64,000 bases of DNA, from positions 72,323,289 to 72,387,288 of the forward strand of contig CM067356.1 of the NCBI GenBank assembly GCA_034190875.2, given 5' to 3'. The DNA comes from Urechis unicinctus (lineage: Eukaryota > Annelida > Polychaeta > Xenopneusta > Urechidae). Positions 11,490 to 25,053 of the stretch are shown piece after piece; position 1 is the first letter of the stretch, and the number at the start of each line of letters is the position of its first letter. A model generated the notes under the pieces. That model was not told the origin of the DNA. It saw nothing but the letters and a program-made list of their open reading frames with translations, and made no database searches. The translations under genes and the position numbers were made by a program.

Positions 11490-13360
11490 CTGACGAAGGC
11501 TGTGTTTCTGTTTATACACTGAGCGTCTGTGTTGGTATTGGAACATTTCTTTATATACCTAGATAAAGAGATAACGTTCTCCATTCCCTGTTATGCTTCA
11601 GCCGGTGTCGCGTGTCTGTCTAAGGCAACTATGCCATAATATATAGATTGTAGGGCTGGGTGTTAGTTTATCTCCATGCTCGCATCGTAATTTGCTGTGA
11701 CCGGCGTCTAACAAAGGCGGATTACCTGACAAGCAGGTTCAATATATAATGCTATCAGCTGGCATGTAAGCGTTGAACATTGGTGGGTCAACACGCATCT
11801 TCACTTGCTTTAGTTAAACGTAGCCATACATTCATCTTCCCCATTCTTTGCATCTGAAAAATCTTCATACTTCTCTGCTGAATAGCAAATTATTTCCACA
11901 TTCAATGCTCGAAAGAGCCATTCTTTTATCCTCACCCTTCGCTGTTAAATGGAATCATTTGTGTGACCAAAATATTATCCATTAAATGGAACCTATATTG
12001 TATATGCATCATCTTTACTTAACTGTAACCATTTTTTTATTTTCAGTGACGCCAGGTTCATTTAATTATCTAAATATTCTCAGCATATTTAGCCCAATTT
12101 CACGGATAATCTGTGATTCCTGAACGACCAAAACGTGTTTTGAGTATCGTATCTTCGGATGACAACAGACGTTGGAAAATGAGATCGAGATGATGATAAA
12201 ACCTTCAAAGATCAAATGAGATGAAAGCTTAATTCCGTTGATCAATTTGGTTCAGTAGACGGCATTACAAGTGAAGCCCGTTGTCTTTGATTGCCATACT
12301 TTTACGCGTGTGTGTAGCTGATTACTGCGAAATGCCGCGAGTGATTGACAAAAATAAGAGGAGGTAAGTTGCAGCGTATTTAATGCATTTGTATGGGGCA
12401 GCTGAATAAAGAAGGTTTAACAGAAAGCTGAGCCCACTGCGTTTTCATGTTTTGTACAATATGGGCTCGGACGCATTGTCTGTACCATAACACATATGGT
12501 TCCTAACAAGCTGACTGTCTAACTATCAACTATCTGTAGTAAACATGGTCTCTACAATTCGTGGTCTAGATTCGAAGCATTAACCTGTTACGCATTAGAA
12601 CTACCATACGTGCACTTGCTTAACATATGATCATTGAAATGTCTCGGTAACACCACAATTTTGACCGCATTGCAATTTTCTCTGACGTCACTGTTGTTTT
12701 GCAATACAATTTTGAGCTCAAGTCCAGTCTGCTGTCTCCCTTAAATTATAGATCGGAGGTGCGTATGATATATCTCGTCGAGTGAAAAGGCCCAAAGCCT
12801 CAACCATAAAAGTACAAAAACCTAAATATCACATGAGCCGTAGTGGCGGGCTGGCCTAACTGGCATTTGTCCGGCTCGGTAAACAATGGTCATCTGGGCT
12901 GTATATCAGCAAAACTACTGAATGGGGGACGGCCGTGCTTATTAATAGCCCAGTATACCATTAAGCAGCCGTGCATGCAATTAACTGTATTGCTGTCGAA
13001 CTTATGTGAACATGAAGTATTAGGGCCGATAACGCATGGCAGTGGTCTATGAATGTAAAGAATCCGCCGTTGTAGTTAGTCCATGCCGTAAATAAGTCAC
13101 ACAGCCATAAGAAAGGGATGAGGCTTTTTTTTCAATTACTTTTACAAGAGTCAAGGCATTAACGCATCTTGTTTTATAATGTGTACCCCCACATCAAAAT
13201 TTATAAAAAAGGAGCTTTGCATATAAAGATATGCCGTCAGTGGAAATTGCAAACAAACGTTGGCGATTGTCAGTCATTACATGCCCTTGTTATCATTCTA
13301 TGTGCACTTAGCAAAAGCGCAACTACAAGGTAATGTGCTAATGTCGCACATTTGCAGCTA
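11490..13360 (+). repeat. Module Q, copy 1, with embedded fragments of S and T
   Basis: Q copies are here, at 18590-20340, at 30590-31400 and at 40680-41500. Landmarks are 'aaaggcggattacctgac', 'gaggaggtaagt', 'cacatggttcc' followed by 'aagc.gactgtct', 'gatcggaggtgcg' and 'gggctggcctaactggcatt'. Positions about 11790-11940 resemble the upstream part of module S and about 12145-12185 resemble a short piece of T, so this copy is a composite. It is clearly older than the 30.6/40.7 kb pair. Confidence 0.75.
12843..13052 (+). pseudogene. Possible relic frame in module Q (69 codons)
   Basis: I do not recognise the product. The last third shares its frame with Q copies at 20050-20259 and 41280-41462, with LLSN followed by a CKHE-like word. 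In a 19-codon core compared across the three copies, several differences are silent (for example GTA/GTT, TCG/TCA, AAC/AAT, CTG/TTG). The 20 kb copy has a stop just upstream, and the 31.2 and 41.3 kb copies differ by indels further upstream. This is suggestive of old coding sequence but the sample is small and chance is a fair alternative. Confidence 0.2.
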
Positions 13361-15060
13361 TCACTCTGTCCGATGGTCACCATAATTAACACATAGTCGG
13401 TGTAAAGAAAACAAGATGATCGTGCCATCATACCGGCTCCCCTTGATTGAATAATCGGATTAAAAAAACTGGATTTCTCACATCAAATCACACTTAGAAG
13501 CTTTCGGATCAACGTCGATAAATCGAATATGATCTTACACTCGGCAACGCAAACTTGACCCAAACTGAATGTTCTAAACGATACAATATATGGGCTAATT
13601 GCTCTCTGAACCACAAGTACAAAGCATATCAGTGATTGTGAACTATTTAAGATAAATATCGGCGATTGATAATGCATGTTGGACCCCCCGAAAATGAACG
13701 CATCACAGTTCTTGAATAAGGCTGCAACGTTCAATGAAGTCAGTTGAACGATGCCGGAAATGCCACTGTGGCTTAGGTTATATTAGGCGCTGCTTCGTAA
13801 ACCATCATTCTGCTACTAAGTAGTTATCGACAATCTGTTTGTTTTAAGGTCGACATGCGTATTATGCGGCTAACGCGTTATTGCGATTTTATGTGTGGTA
13901 TAACATATCGTTAAACCATAGTACGGATATTGGTCTTGATAATAAGGTTACCCTTATATGAATAAATATGCTATCGATGTCATCAAATCAATTATGAAAC
14001 GCTCCACTACAGAGATACTACAACGGCACACCAGCACCTAGGGTTGGATTATATAGATCAGTAGAGTGTGAATTGCGCACATATGACTCGAATTGGAAAG
14101 GATGCTATGAGTGCGGCTTTATTGTTTCAGGTTATGTTTTATCTGTTATCGTTTGAAACGAAAGTAACCGGGCGATTATAGGACTTTGTACATACACATC
14201 CAATTGCATGTATGATTTGTTAATGCCTCTGTGCTGATTGAAACTCATGTATACAGATGAAAAAATATCAGCTGTCAGACGTAGTTACATTTTTAAACAT
14301 AAATTGTGGATGCATCATCTAAAACTAAGAAAAGTTAATGCACAGTCTCGAAGTTACGATGCTAAGGTAGCAATAAAAATGAGAGCGAAATGAGGCCATT
14401 AACCAAGTTTACATTGATTATATTGCCGATGCACTATCATTGCAAACTGTCTGACGCAAATAAGGGGAATGATCTGAAAGCATCGAATGTAAGCAATCAT
14501 TAGATAATTGGGGTGTGTGGATGATGAATAATACAGAGGTTGTTCAGCTTGCGAGGATAATCTGACGTGTCATTGATCACAAAATACGTCGAACACTGCA
14601 ATAGAGCCTACTTTTTATGTAAACGTTCTCTCTGGGGGATGCCCGGGATATGCAGATGTAAACTGTTAATTGTCTTAACGTGGCTTACATAGCTGTCAGT
14701 ATTGATGATAAATTATGAATTGATTGCAAAGAAAGAACAGTGCAGCTGCCTCTGTGTTAAGGTTATTGAGTTATCGAACTGCTGTTAACTAGGCTGTATT
14801 ATATGTTATATTGACAAAAATCCAGTTGTTGGTTCAGTGGTGTTATGAATAAAGGCATTGGCAACTTTTGAAAGAATAAACACTCCCTCTTAGCATGTTT
14901 GCATTCGAATGCTGACCCAAACATTTACATTCATATAATGGCCAGCGATTCGCATGCGCACCCGCGTAGATCATGAAGCCATGAACGCAAATCTAACAAC
15001 ATCAGCTTACTTGTCACAAACGCCTAAAACGTGGTACAAAATGACGGATCAGCGCTGCAT
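13361..15060. other. Low-copy DNA with two short shared islands
   Basis: No gene is recognisable. Around 13950-14010 'tatgctatcgatgtca' and the following bases are shared with 63605-63650. At 14937-14973 there is a 37-base word nearly identical to 54133-54169, with two differences, lying in otherwise diverged sequence. An 83-codon minus frame at 13483-13734 has no counterpart elsewhere. Confidence 0.45.
14937..14973 (+). repeat. Short strongly conserved GC-rich word, copy 1
   Basis: This 37-base stretch, containing 'gcgcacccgcgtagatca', matches 54133-54169 at 35 of 37 positions, while sequence on either side has diverged much more. In both places it reads MASD.HAHPRRS on the + strand. It contains 'gcatgcgc' and is more GC-rich than its surroundings. 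It might be a constrained site or a fragment of a younger element. Confidence 0.6.
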
Positions 15061-15850
15061 AAGCTTTCTTTTGTGATTGGGGATGCGAGGCTTCTTTATT
15101 TACAGTTATAATTCCCCTGTTGTCCCGGTTATTACCATTCCGAATATGTATCATGTCAGACGTGCTTCGGAACAAACCAAGGAAATTATTGCCACACCGA
15201 CTGGCTAAAATGCAGGGTCAAGTGTGAACAATCGTTGTGAAGGCTTAGTAAAAAGCACGTACATTAAGCTGTTGAGGCGAAAAATGTTAGATTTCTGTTC
15301 ATTATTCCTGATTGTGCCAGCAAAACATCCCTGAAACTACTTGCTCCATATGCCGTTTAAATACATATTAACCGGTAATATTGTCTTCATGCCATCTTTG
15401 CGACATAGCAACATTCCGCATTTAAAAGTCCGACGTTAATTTCTCAAAATATCTTTATTCATTGAATGGAAAAAGGCGCTGGAGCGGGTTTCATATTCAA
15501 CCGAATGCTTTTTTTAAACTTGATTCGGTGTGTGTTAATATGTTTATGTATTCCAGTCCAGTGTTTGCTTAATTACATTTTAACTTTCATTTTACTTCTG
15601 CGATATATATTTGGCTTTAACGAAAATCCCACAACTAGACGGACGGCTTAAGACAAGTTTTAGGAACAAATAAATCTTTACTTCATATTTAGATTGTCCC
15701 ATTTATGTCAGAGGCGATCCTTGTTATCATCAAGTCCAAAATTTATCCTCCACCTTAATTGATTATACTTGATGCCGGGCAAATTAGCTGTCAAACAAAG
15801 ATTAACGAAGTACATATTTATGACTAACAAAGGGGGTAATAGAATACTTT
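15061..15850 (+). repeat. Module U, copy 2
   Basis: This copy aligns with 9245-10270 through all the U landmarks but is about 250 bases shorter, mostly by loss between 'cgtgcttcggaacaaacc' and the 'actggctaaaat' word. The 61-codon frame at 15466-15651 is not kept in the first copy. Confidence 0.75.
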
Positions 15851-16020
15851 CAGGACCAAGCACGCGACGGTATGTACTGCTCTGGTTCTAACGTGCTTGC
15901 GTTATTATGCGTGCTGGCCGATGTAACAAAGGACTAGACACAATGCCTGTGCTGCAGCACACACGTCTTTCCTTCGATGTTGACAATATATATTTGACCT
16001 CCCAGAGGCTCCTTAGGTGC
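15851..16020. other. Short low-copy stretch
   Basis: I see no match to other modules and no gene in this spacer between U and the P fragment. Confidence 0.4.
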
Positions 16021-16960
16021 CCTAAATCGTGATAATGAATCTTAGTAATTCATGCATAATCCATGACAGCATAATCTCTGGTGACAGCACAATGGGTAGT
16101 ATTATGATATATAAGGGATATGTCCTAGGTAAGGGTTCACCTTACAGCACAGGCATTGTGTCCAGTCATTAGGGACATCGCCCAGCAAGCATTTTAACGC
16201 AAACAGACATCGTTAAATATGAAGCTTATAAGGATCGCAAAGAATTCAGTGGTGTTGTTGATAACTTACACCACTGACCTGCATGGCGATAGCTCACTGT
16301 GGGTATGATAGCAATACTCCATAATGCATCTGCCTCCCGGGTATCATACCCTCACAAACATCTACCCTGAGCGGCTAAGCATTATATGAGGCCTTTGCTA
16401 TATTCATCTTGTGGGGTTGTACAGAGCTAGATACCCAGCCCACGTCTGTGTCACCCTGATAACATGGATGATGCGAGCTATTGCAAGGTACATTGATGAC
16501 ACATTTAACCTTTAGGAGTTGAATATTAAAAATAGCATCCAATTAACATACGTTGAAGAGTAGATTAATAGCCACCAGCTAGCCGAGCATGCTGTTGAAA
16601 CACTTACGCCTTATTTAAATGATGCTGATGAAGAGGAATCGGCATATTTCAATGAAGTCCCAAAAACACATAGATGGCGCAATGATACGGAATATGTATG
16701 GGATTAATCAATGACCCTACTTAATCGAGGATGCTAATTAAGCGACATTGCATCAATGGAGCGTATTTTTAAGATGTAGTAATTGCCTCCAGTTAGTATG
16801 ATGACGATATATCAATTGCCCCATTCACTGAGAGTGCCATAGGCAAATCATTTATCACATTATGCGACGAACACGTCAATGGCGAGCTATTGAGGTATGG
16901 TGGTTGGTTCTGCAATATCAATATCTATCTTGAGAAATTATCATATGTTACGGAAACAGA
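16021..16960 (+). repeat. Module P, copy 2 (right-hand part only)
   Basis: It corresponds to the right ends of the other P copies (8340-9180, 22690-23560, 25310-26130, 45450-46300). Shared words are 'cgatagctcact', 'atgaggcct.tagctata', 'gataacatggatgatgcga', 'accagctagccgagcatgctg' and 'tatcaatatctatc'. The left two thirds of P are absent. Confidence 0.8.
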
Positions 16961-17032
16961 CACATTTTTAGGTACATTTTGTGTATCATTATTGAGTAAT
17001 TATTAATTCGGCATATCTTAAATGATAAAATG

Positions 17033-18190
<1,158 letters not shown>

Positions 18191-18589
18191 TCACCTCATT
18201 ATTGAACGCGGGAATAACCCAGACATTTTTTCATATTGCTCATTTGAATTCGTTTGTATTAATACCTTAAACCAGGTGTGCTGCGGCGCTTAATTGAGGA
18301 TATAACAGTCAAACCATCATTAATCTAACCATAGTCCCGTCACATACTTGCATTGTTTGTTACCAATAATCGAGACATATTACTTTTCGGAGAGACATGT
18401 GGTTTAATCTTTGTTAGAACTACATTTTACTGCGGGGATAATGAACGTGTTGTTATTGGCAGTGGCTCTAATAAAGCACGACCATATTTTTTTTCGAGCT
18501 CTTGTTCGAGCTGATGTAACACCCAAGTCATTTCGTTCTTTCTTCCCTTAATCGTAAGATATATGCGCTTCACTTGTGGCAAATAGTTT
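18191..18589. other. Low-copy spacer
   Basis: No gene, repeat module or microsatellite is recognised here. Confidence 0.4.
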
Positions 18590-20340
18590 ATCACCCTTGC
18601 GTATTATATGGATGGAATTCCTCTTCATATACCTTGATAACGAGATTATGCCCTGCCACTCTGGTTTTGCTCAAGCAGGTCTCGCGTGACTGTTTAATGA
18701 AATTACGCCATAATATATTGAAGGTAGGGCCGGGTGCTTATTTATCTACATTTTCGCTTCGTATTTATTATGACCCTCATCTATAAAAGGCGGATTACCT
18801 GACGAGCACGTTGCTGGTTATTACAAACTGCTTGTAAACTAATCTCACTGACTGCGAAAACCACAACCCGCCGCATGTCCATTTAGTAAATAATTTACTT
18901 TAGTCATTAGTACGGTAACGTCTACACGATATTTTATGCAGACAAACTAGCTTTGCATATTTTAAGTTTGAACTCCAACATACAATAGTGACTATCGGAT
19001 GAGAATAATCGATTATCGTCGTGTAATCACCGATGTATATATCCGCCCGTTTACACAATATCCAGTGCCATGAGAGTCTGGGAGGTATTTATAGCGTGAG
19101 CACTAACGGCCGTAATACAGCAACATCCTGTTACGTCGATGAAGGTAGACGTAGGTGTATAAAATTTACTTTTGCATTATTCTACGCTTGCGACGACGGT
19201 GTAATGGCTGAAGATGGTCGGGATTTGTGTACAGCACCGAAATACCCACACACTTGTGATAGCCGTCTGTGACAGGGCAGAAAAATTCATATGCCTTTGA
19301 GGTGGCTAACATCAATAATTGTATCAAGCTTGACGGTGGATGCAGAAAACATTGAAAAGTGTTCAAAAAAATACGAGGAGGTAAGTGGCAAGAAATTTAA
19401 CAGAACGCTGTCGCTTCAACGTATTTATTATTTTTTCTATATGGTCTCGTAAGCAGCGTCAGTACCATATCACACATGGTTCTTAACAAGCTGACTGTCT
19501 GACTTCCACATATCTTAAACAAACATTGACTACATCCGAAGCCTTAGCCTTTGACGCATTACAACTACTGGGTGTGTACTTCCTTAACGTGAAGCTAACC
19601 GGTTTAGGATAAGTAAAGCACAGTGCATGGCGCTTTGCATTATTTGCATTATTGACTCCCAAAAGAGTTCCGTTCGGACAGCATTAAAATGTCCCGCTTA
19701 CGTCACATGTTTGACGGCATTGCTATTTTCTTGACGTCACTGGATTCTTGCAATTCAATATTGCGTTCGACTTGCGTCTTCTTTCTCCGTTAAATTATAG
19801 ATCGGAGGTGCGTATAATATATCGTATCGAGTGATAAGGCCCGATGCCACAACCGCGAAAGTAAATAAACACTGTTTATCACCTAAGCCATGGTGACGGG
19901 CTGATCTAACTGGCATTTGGCCAACGTCTAATGAGCTGTGACAGCTGGGTAAACAATGGTTTTATGGGCTGGAGATATGGAAACAATTTTGTACGAAAGA
20001 TAGCCGGCCCCTATCTATAACCCAGTCTGTTGCCGTTTGACAGCTGTGCATGCAACGAACTGTTTTGTTGTCAAATGTATGTAAGCAAGAAGAACTGTGG
20101 CCGGTTATGCTTGGCAATGCACCAGTAAGTATATGGCAGTGGTCTTCAGAAACTAACGAATCTGCTGTTGTTGTTCGACTATGTCCTACATACGTCACTC
20201 TGCCACGAATAAGGGATGTGGCTCGCCATGGACAAACTGATACAAAGTCACGGCATTAACGCATCTCGTTTTGTTATCCGTACATCCACAGCAGAAATAA
20301 ATAAAAGAGGAGCTATACATACACAAATATGACGAATTAG
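18590..20340 (+). repeat. Module Q, copy 2
   Basis: This copy contains all Q landmarks in the same order as 11490-13360, plus the fragment shared with 11042-11300 at 18806-19060. Around 19245-19345 a stretch ('tgacagggca', 'cctttgaggtggct', 'caagcttg') is shared with 48000-48065, just before module S. Open frames at 18574-18786, 19033-19272 and 19962-20198 are not maintained in other copies. It is joined directly to T2 at about 20388. Confidence 0.75.
20050..20259 (+). pseudogene. Second copy of the Q relic frame (69 codons)
   Basis: It reads in the same frame as 12843-13052 and 41280-41462 over about 20 codons around the LLSNVCK word. A TGA lies a few codons upstream of the ATG where the other copies stay open, so at least this copy is not an intact gene. 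Low confidence that any of the family was ever coding. Confidence 0.18.
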
Positions 20341-20389
20341 TGAACAAACATTTGCCATTGCCGGTCATTACATGCCCTTCTTATCAGCC

Positions 20390-20990
20390 TGGGCTCGTGT
20401 TCAAAACGCAGTTGAAAATCATTGCCTCGGACTGTATGTAAAGAGGCAATTACGCTCGATGCTCAACTTGCTAACAAAAAAGGTTATGTTTGTGCCATCA
20501 TATGTAATTTAGCGAAAAGTGGTGTTTTTGAGTGCAAACAGCTCAGGAGAACGAAAGTAACTCACGGAATGCAGCAGATATGGACACTGTGGATTACAAC
20601 GAGCAGCGACTGATTCATTATAAAGGAACGATTTAGCTGAATGAAGCAGCAGCTAACCTGCAATGTGTTTCATTAACTGGCCGTCTCTTCTGGCAAAATG
20701 AAATGCTTGTACATTGCGCAGTTCGTAATCCACGTTGCACCGCAATTACTGCAATTAAAGAAAATGATGTGATTTCTTACAAAACCTGTGACACACATTC
20801 GCAAACCCATCTATATCAATTTACAATCCAATAGGATAATTCGTTGGACGTGTTGTGCGATTGGCATGTCCAATCAATCCTAATCGTATGTCCAGGTTTA
20901 GCATAGACCATTTATTCTCATCCCCTGCAATGTAAGAGATAACTTAAATGGTTCCTGATTACATTTAACTAAAGCGTGTCTTAGCATATT
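20390..20990 (+). repeat. Module T2, copy at 20.4 kb
   Basis: It starts at 'cctgggctcgtgttcaaaacgc' and is closely similar to 43250-43845, and more distantly to 2885-3592 and 35050-35820. Together with the following P and V modules it forms a block duplicated at 43.25-47.3 kb. Confidence 0.85.
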
Positions 20991-21020
20991 AACCTACCTA
21001 CCTACGTACCTACCTACCTA
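20991..21020 (+). repeat. Short TACC run at the array position
   Basis: Only about seven TACC units (with one TACG) are present at the place where 3593-6519 has about 2.9 kb of array and 43845-43862 has about four units. The right flank is the same in all three. Confidence 0.9.
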
Positions 21021-23570
21021 GCGTCTATGCAAGCACCTACTTATTCTGACGAAACATACATAATGCGTTACTCTTTTTTCCTGTCCGTCATTGAAGCCCT
21101 AGCATTATCCTTATACATTCATCGTTATCTGAGGTTTCAGGAAATGTCTGCCGTCACCGTTATCGACACTTGCCTCTAGATGGCGCTAAATCACAATCAT
21201 CATCATCATCCTTTCCCATCCTTGCGTCACTTAAATATTGTAAGAGGCCCAAACCTAGGCAATCTTTCGTCTTTTCTCCTTTCATTCGTTCAATATGTCG
21301 TTAGCTAAACGGGTTTGCATTGATTCTGCTGTTAATACAGGTCTGTTATTGCACTACATAGTGATATTGTAGTCACTATGTGTCTAACTAGGCTGGTTTT
21401 TCTCACTTTTTTGCTAATCTTCTACAAATAAACCCTATTACTTCTGCAAATATTTATAATTTATATAGTCGCCAACCAATTCAGATATTGTTGGGAAGTA
21501 AAATTATATAAATGTAAATTTTCTGTATTAACCCATTAGCACGAGAAACAAAAAATACGTGCATATGGATTTTGGTATGCCTATGACAAAGCTACATTGT
21601 TTAATCAATATATTTTTCGACACATTCTCAATGTAACCCAGTGGTGTCGTAAAACGCTATTGCTATGATAACGTCATGGTAACGCATATACTTCAGCAAC
21701 ACAGAACACTGAGAATCGTCATGAAACTCACTATGCGCTACATATTCAAATAGTTGCTTCGTGTAGCACTGCGTAAAGCCCAATAAGTAAATTTTGTACC
21801 CCCCCCCCCACTACTAATGTAGGATTTATTTGCTAGTATAATAGGATAGAAAGTGCGTTATGAGTGGATATATCCATGGCATCCCCAGGCCTTGCTGTAC
21901 CTCCAGCTGCTGCGTTACATTTAGCCAATGCGCTGCATTAATAACAATTATTGTGTTAAATTGCAACGCCTTTCTGGTAAAATGGGGTCTAGTTATAATT
22001 GATTCTGTTTTTCGCTAATACATAGGGAACATGATGAACTTGAATGCTATTGCATACAGGAAAAATATTCAATCAAGGCGACATTGCTCATCAATCATCG
22101 GGTCTAGATAGGCACCTAGAGCATACAGTTATATTTAAATTTTCACTCCGTCAATTTAGTACAGCTCGATTTCAGGTTAGATGGATTTATTCCTGTAAAC
22201 TGTCATGGCGATTGGATCGCATTTGTTGGCACATGTAACCAGAAATATGATACTATGAGCTCGTTCGAAAGGTAGTAAGAACGTGCCAATTGTCTTAGAA
22301 TGTATAAAACACATATTAAATGGTGACATTCCCTGTTAACATACATAACAAGCCGCAATAACATTCAAACTGACCCGGATTATTCCTCAAACGTTCCTAC
22401 AAATGCAGCAGAAAAAGCTATTAGTCTCAGTTTGGAAAAATGACAAACAATTGAAATGCCTGTCGTATGTCTTAATGCATTGTAGACTTGTTCCCTTCGC
22501 CCTAGAATATAACTTCATGCGGGAGCAACAACATGACACAACTATCATTTCGCATGGTTACATACAGCTGGTGATAGGTGGTTAAATAATGACGTTAATG
22601 TTTAAGGCAGCAATGTGAATACATCAATATCGATGAAACTGCATCAAATATTGCACCATTGCACTACCTTGATTCTTCTCCGTTTTGTTGTCACCGGAGA
22701 TTATGCATGAAGTTATTAAGATTCCATATAAAGATTTACAAGCACCTTGTACTATATATACATTGTCAAGAGGGAATGACGTGTGTTATAGCACAGGCAT
22801 TGTATCCAGTCCATTGTAACATCGCCCGGCCAGCATAATAACGCAAGAAGACATCGTTCTATTGAAGGTAATAATAATGGACAAAATGTAGTGGTGTAGG
22901 TGATAACTAACCCCACTGACCTGCATAGCGATAGCTCACTTGGCATATGATAGAAATGCACCATAATGGAGGCGCCTCCCAGGCGTAATACCCTAACAAA
23001 CCTAAACCCTAAGCAGCAAAACATTATATGAGGCCTTAGCTATATTCAACTTAGTCGGGTGGTAATGACCTAGATACTCTGCTCAAGTCTCTGTCACCGT
23101 GATAACATGGATAATGCGACAATGACGGTAGATGCTGAATATGCAAATGAGTTTCCATTTAACATGCGATAAAGAGTAGATGAACAGCCAACAGCTAGCC
23201 GAGCATGCTGAAGATACACTAATGCCATATTTAAATGATGCTGATGAGGATGCATCAGCATTTTGCAATTAAGACCCAAGCAGCACATAGATGGCGCAAT
23301 TATCCGGAATATAATAATCAATGGCACTACTTCAATTAAGGGTGCTGAATATGCGATGAGGCATGAATTGAGAGTATTTAGCTGAAGTAAATGAGTATGA
23401 ATTAATGCCTCCAGTTATTATGGTGACTATATATCAATGGCCCAGTTCAACAGAAAGTGCCACATGCACATCATTTTACCACATGATGCGACGGACTCGA
23501 GGTATGGTGGTTAATGCTGCAATATCAATATCTATCCTTCGGAGTTATCATATGTAACGGAAGCCGCCTT
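21021..23570 (+). repeat. Module P, copy 3
   Basis: This full-length copy pairs closely with 43863-46300, differing at roughly one position in fifteen by eye with several short indels, and distantly with 6520-9190. Relative to copy 1 it carries two extra stretches shared only with the 44 kb copy. One near 21340-21425 includes an 8-base inverted repeat. One near 21758-21830 includes a run of 11 C (21799-21809). These mark a common ancestor of the 21 and 44 kb copies after separation from copy 1. Short frames at 22044-22238, 22403-22585 and 23083-23327 are not kept. Confidence 0.85.
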
Positions 23571-24595
23571 TTCGTCTATTGGCCATGCAATGGGACGCTT
23601 TATCTTATCCCGCCGCTCAGATCAATAATGCAAATATTTGATAGGTGGTGACAATGTAAATCTGTTGACGTTGATTTAAGTCACTAAAAAAGCATAATTT
23701 GCTGTGTTACAAGGTTGAAGCTAGTGCACCAAGAGAGCCTCAGAACGAACCCATGGATATTCCCGTTTTTATATTTGGTTGTATGATTATAATATTAGAA
23801 CGAAACTGTTAATATTAACAGGCAATTATCTCCAATTGTCTTATCTATAGGTCAAGATATTCTTTAACATTCATTTCATCTTGGTATTATATCTATTAGA
23901 GTTAACTTTCATATGAGAAGAGCTCGCTATTTTGACTGATGCTTCGAAATATAAGAAAGCTTTTTATTGATGCCACACATAGCACGAATGCATCAAATGC
24001 TGCTTAAAACATCATATGTAGATTTCGTCTCGTCGCGTAGGCTTTAACGATTAGTATACATACATCATAACCATTCTAAGAGTCTAATGATTGTTCATCA
24101 ATGATATATTATATAAATAACTACGAAAACCTGGTGCAATAACAAGTTGACAGTAATCAAATAATGCATCCGTAATTGGGTCTCCCAAAGATAAGAAAGA
24201 CTACAAGCGAACCACGTTATTACGTTAGCCTACCTGTTCAATAATGCTAAAACCCTTCCAGACGACACAACAAGCATGGAAAGACTTTCAATGGTTATAT
24301 TTGTCTTGCAATTCCACAAACAGGGTAAGTTTATTTGCATGATTGCCATTTGATTTTACAGAAAAAATCCGTCCCACACCTAAGTACAAATTTAAAGCTG
24401 TATAATTGGATAATAATATATATGCAAACCACGATTATATATAAATAAGCACAAGGTATTCTTGCGTTTTAATTTTCAACTTTGTCGTATTACTGAAAAT
24501 TGGCGCCCAAATCAGTTTTGATGCCGTCAATGAGTGTTGCAGTACACCTTATACGTTGTTGAAGCATACCATCATCACTTCAGGTTGGAACCTCT
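23571..24595 (+). repeat. Module V, copy 1
   Basis: It aligns with 46301-47333 along its whole length ('aataacaagttgacagtaatcaaataatgcatcc'-type stretches, broken here by single differences). It ends in 'agcataccatcatcac' just before a TACC array in both places. It has no counterpart after P copy 1. No gene is recognised. Confidence 0.85.
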
Positions 24596-25053
24596 TAGCT
24601 ACCTAGCTACCTTCCTAGCTACCTTCCTAGCTACCTTCCTAGCTACCTACCTACCTGCCTGCCTGCCTACCTACTACCTACTATCTACCTACCTACCTAC
24701 CTACCTACCTACCTACCTACCTACCTACCTACCTACCTACCTACCTACCTACCTACCTACCTACCTACCTACCTACCTACCTACCTACCTACCTACCTAC
24801 CTACCTACCTACCTACCTACCTACCTACCTACCTACCTACCTACCTACCTACCTACATGACCACCTACACTCCCACCCACCTACCTACCTACCTACCTAC
24901 CTACCTACCTGCCTACCTACCTGCTTGCCTTTCTACCTACCTACCTTTATACCTGCCCACCTACCTACCCACCTACCTACCTACTTACCTGTCTACCTAC
25001 GTACATACTGAACTACCTATCTACCTACCTATCTACCTACCTACCTATCTACC
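24596..25053 (+). repeat. TACC tetranucleotide array, second long array
   Basis: It begins with imperfect TAGC/TTCC units, passes through about 200 bases of pure TACC and ends in a degenerate tail with Ts and TGCC units. The 108- and 84-codon frames across it are Thr-Tyr-Leu-Pro strings produced by the repeat and are not genes. Confidence 0.97.
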
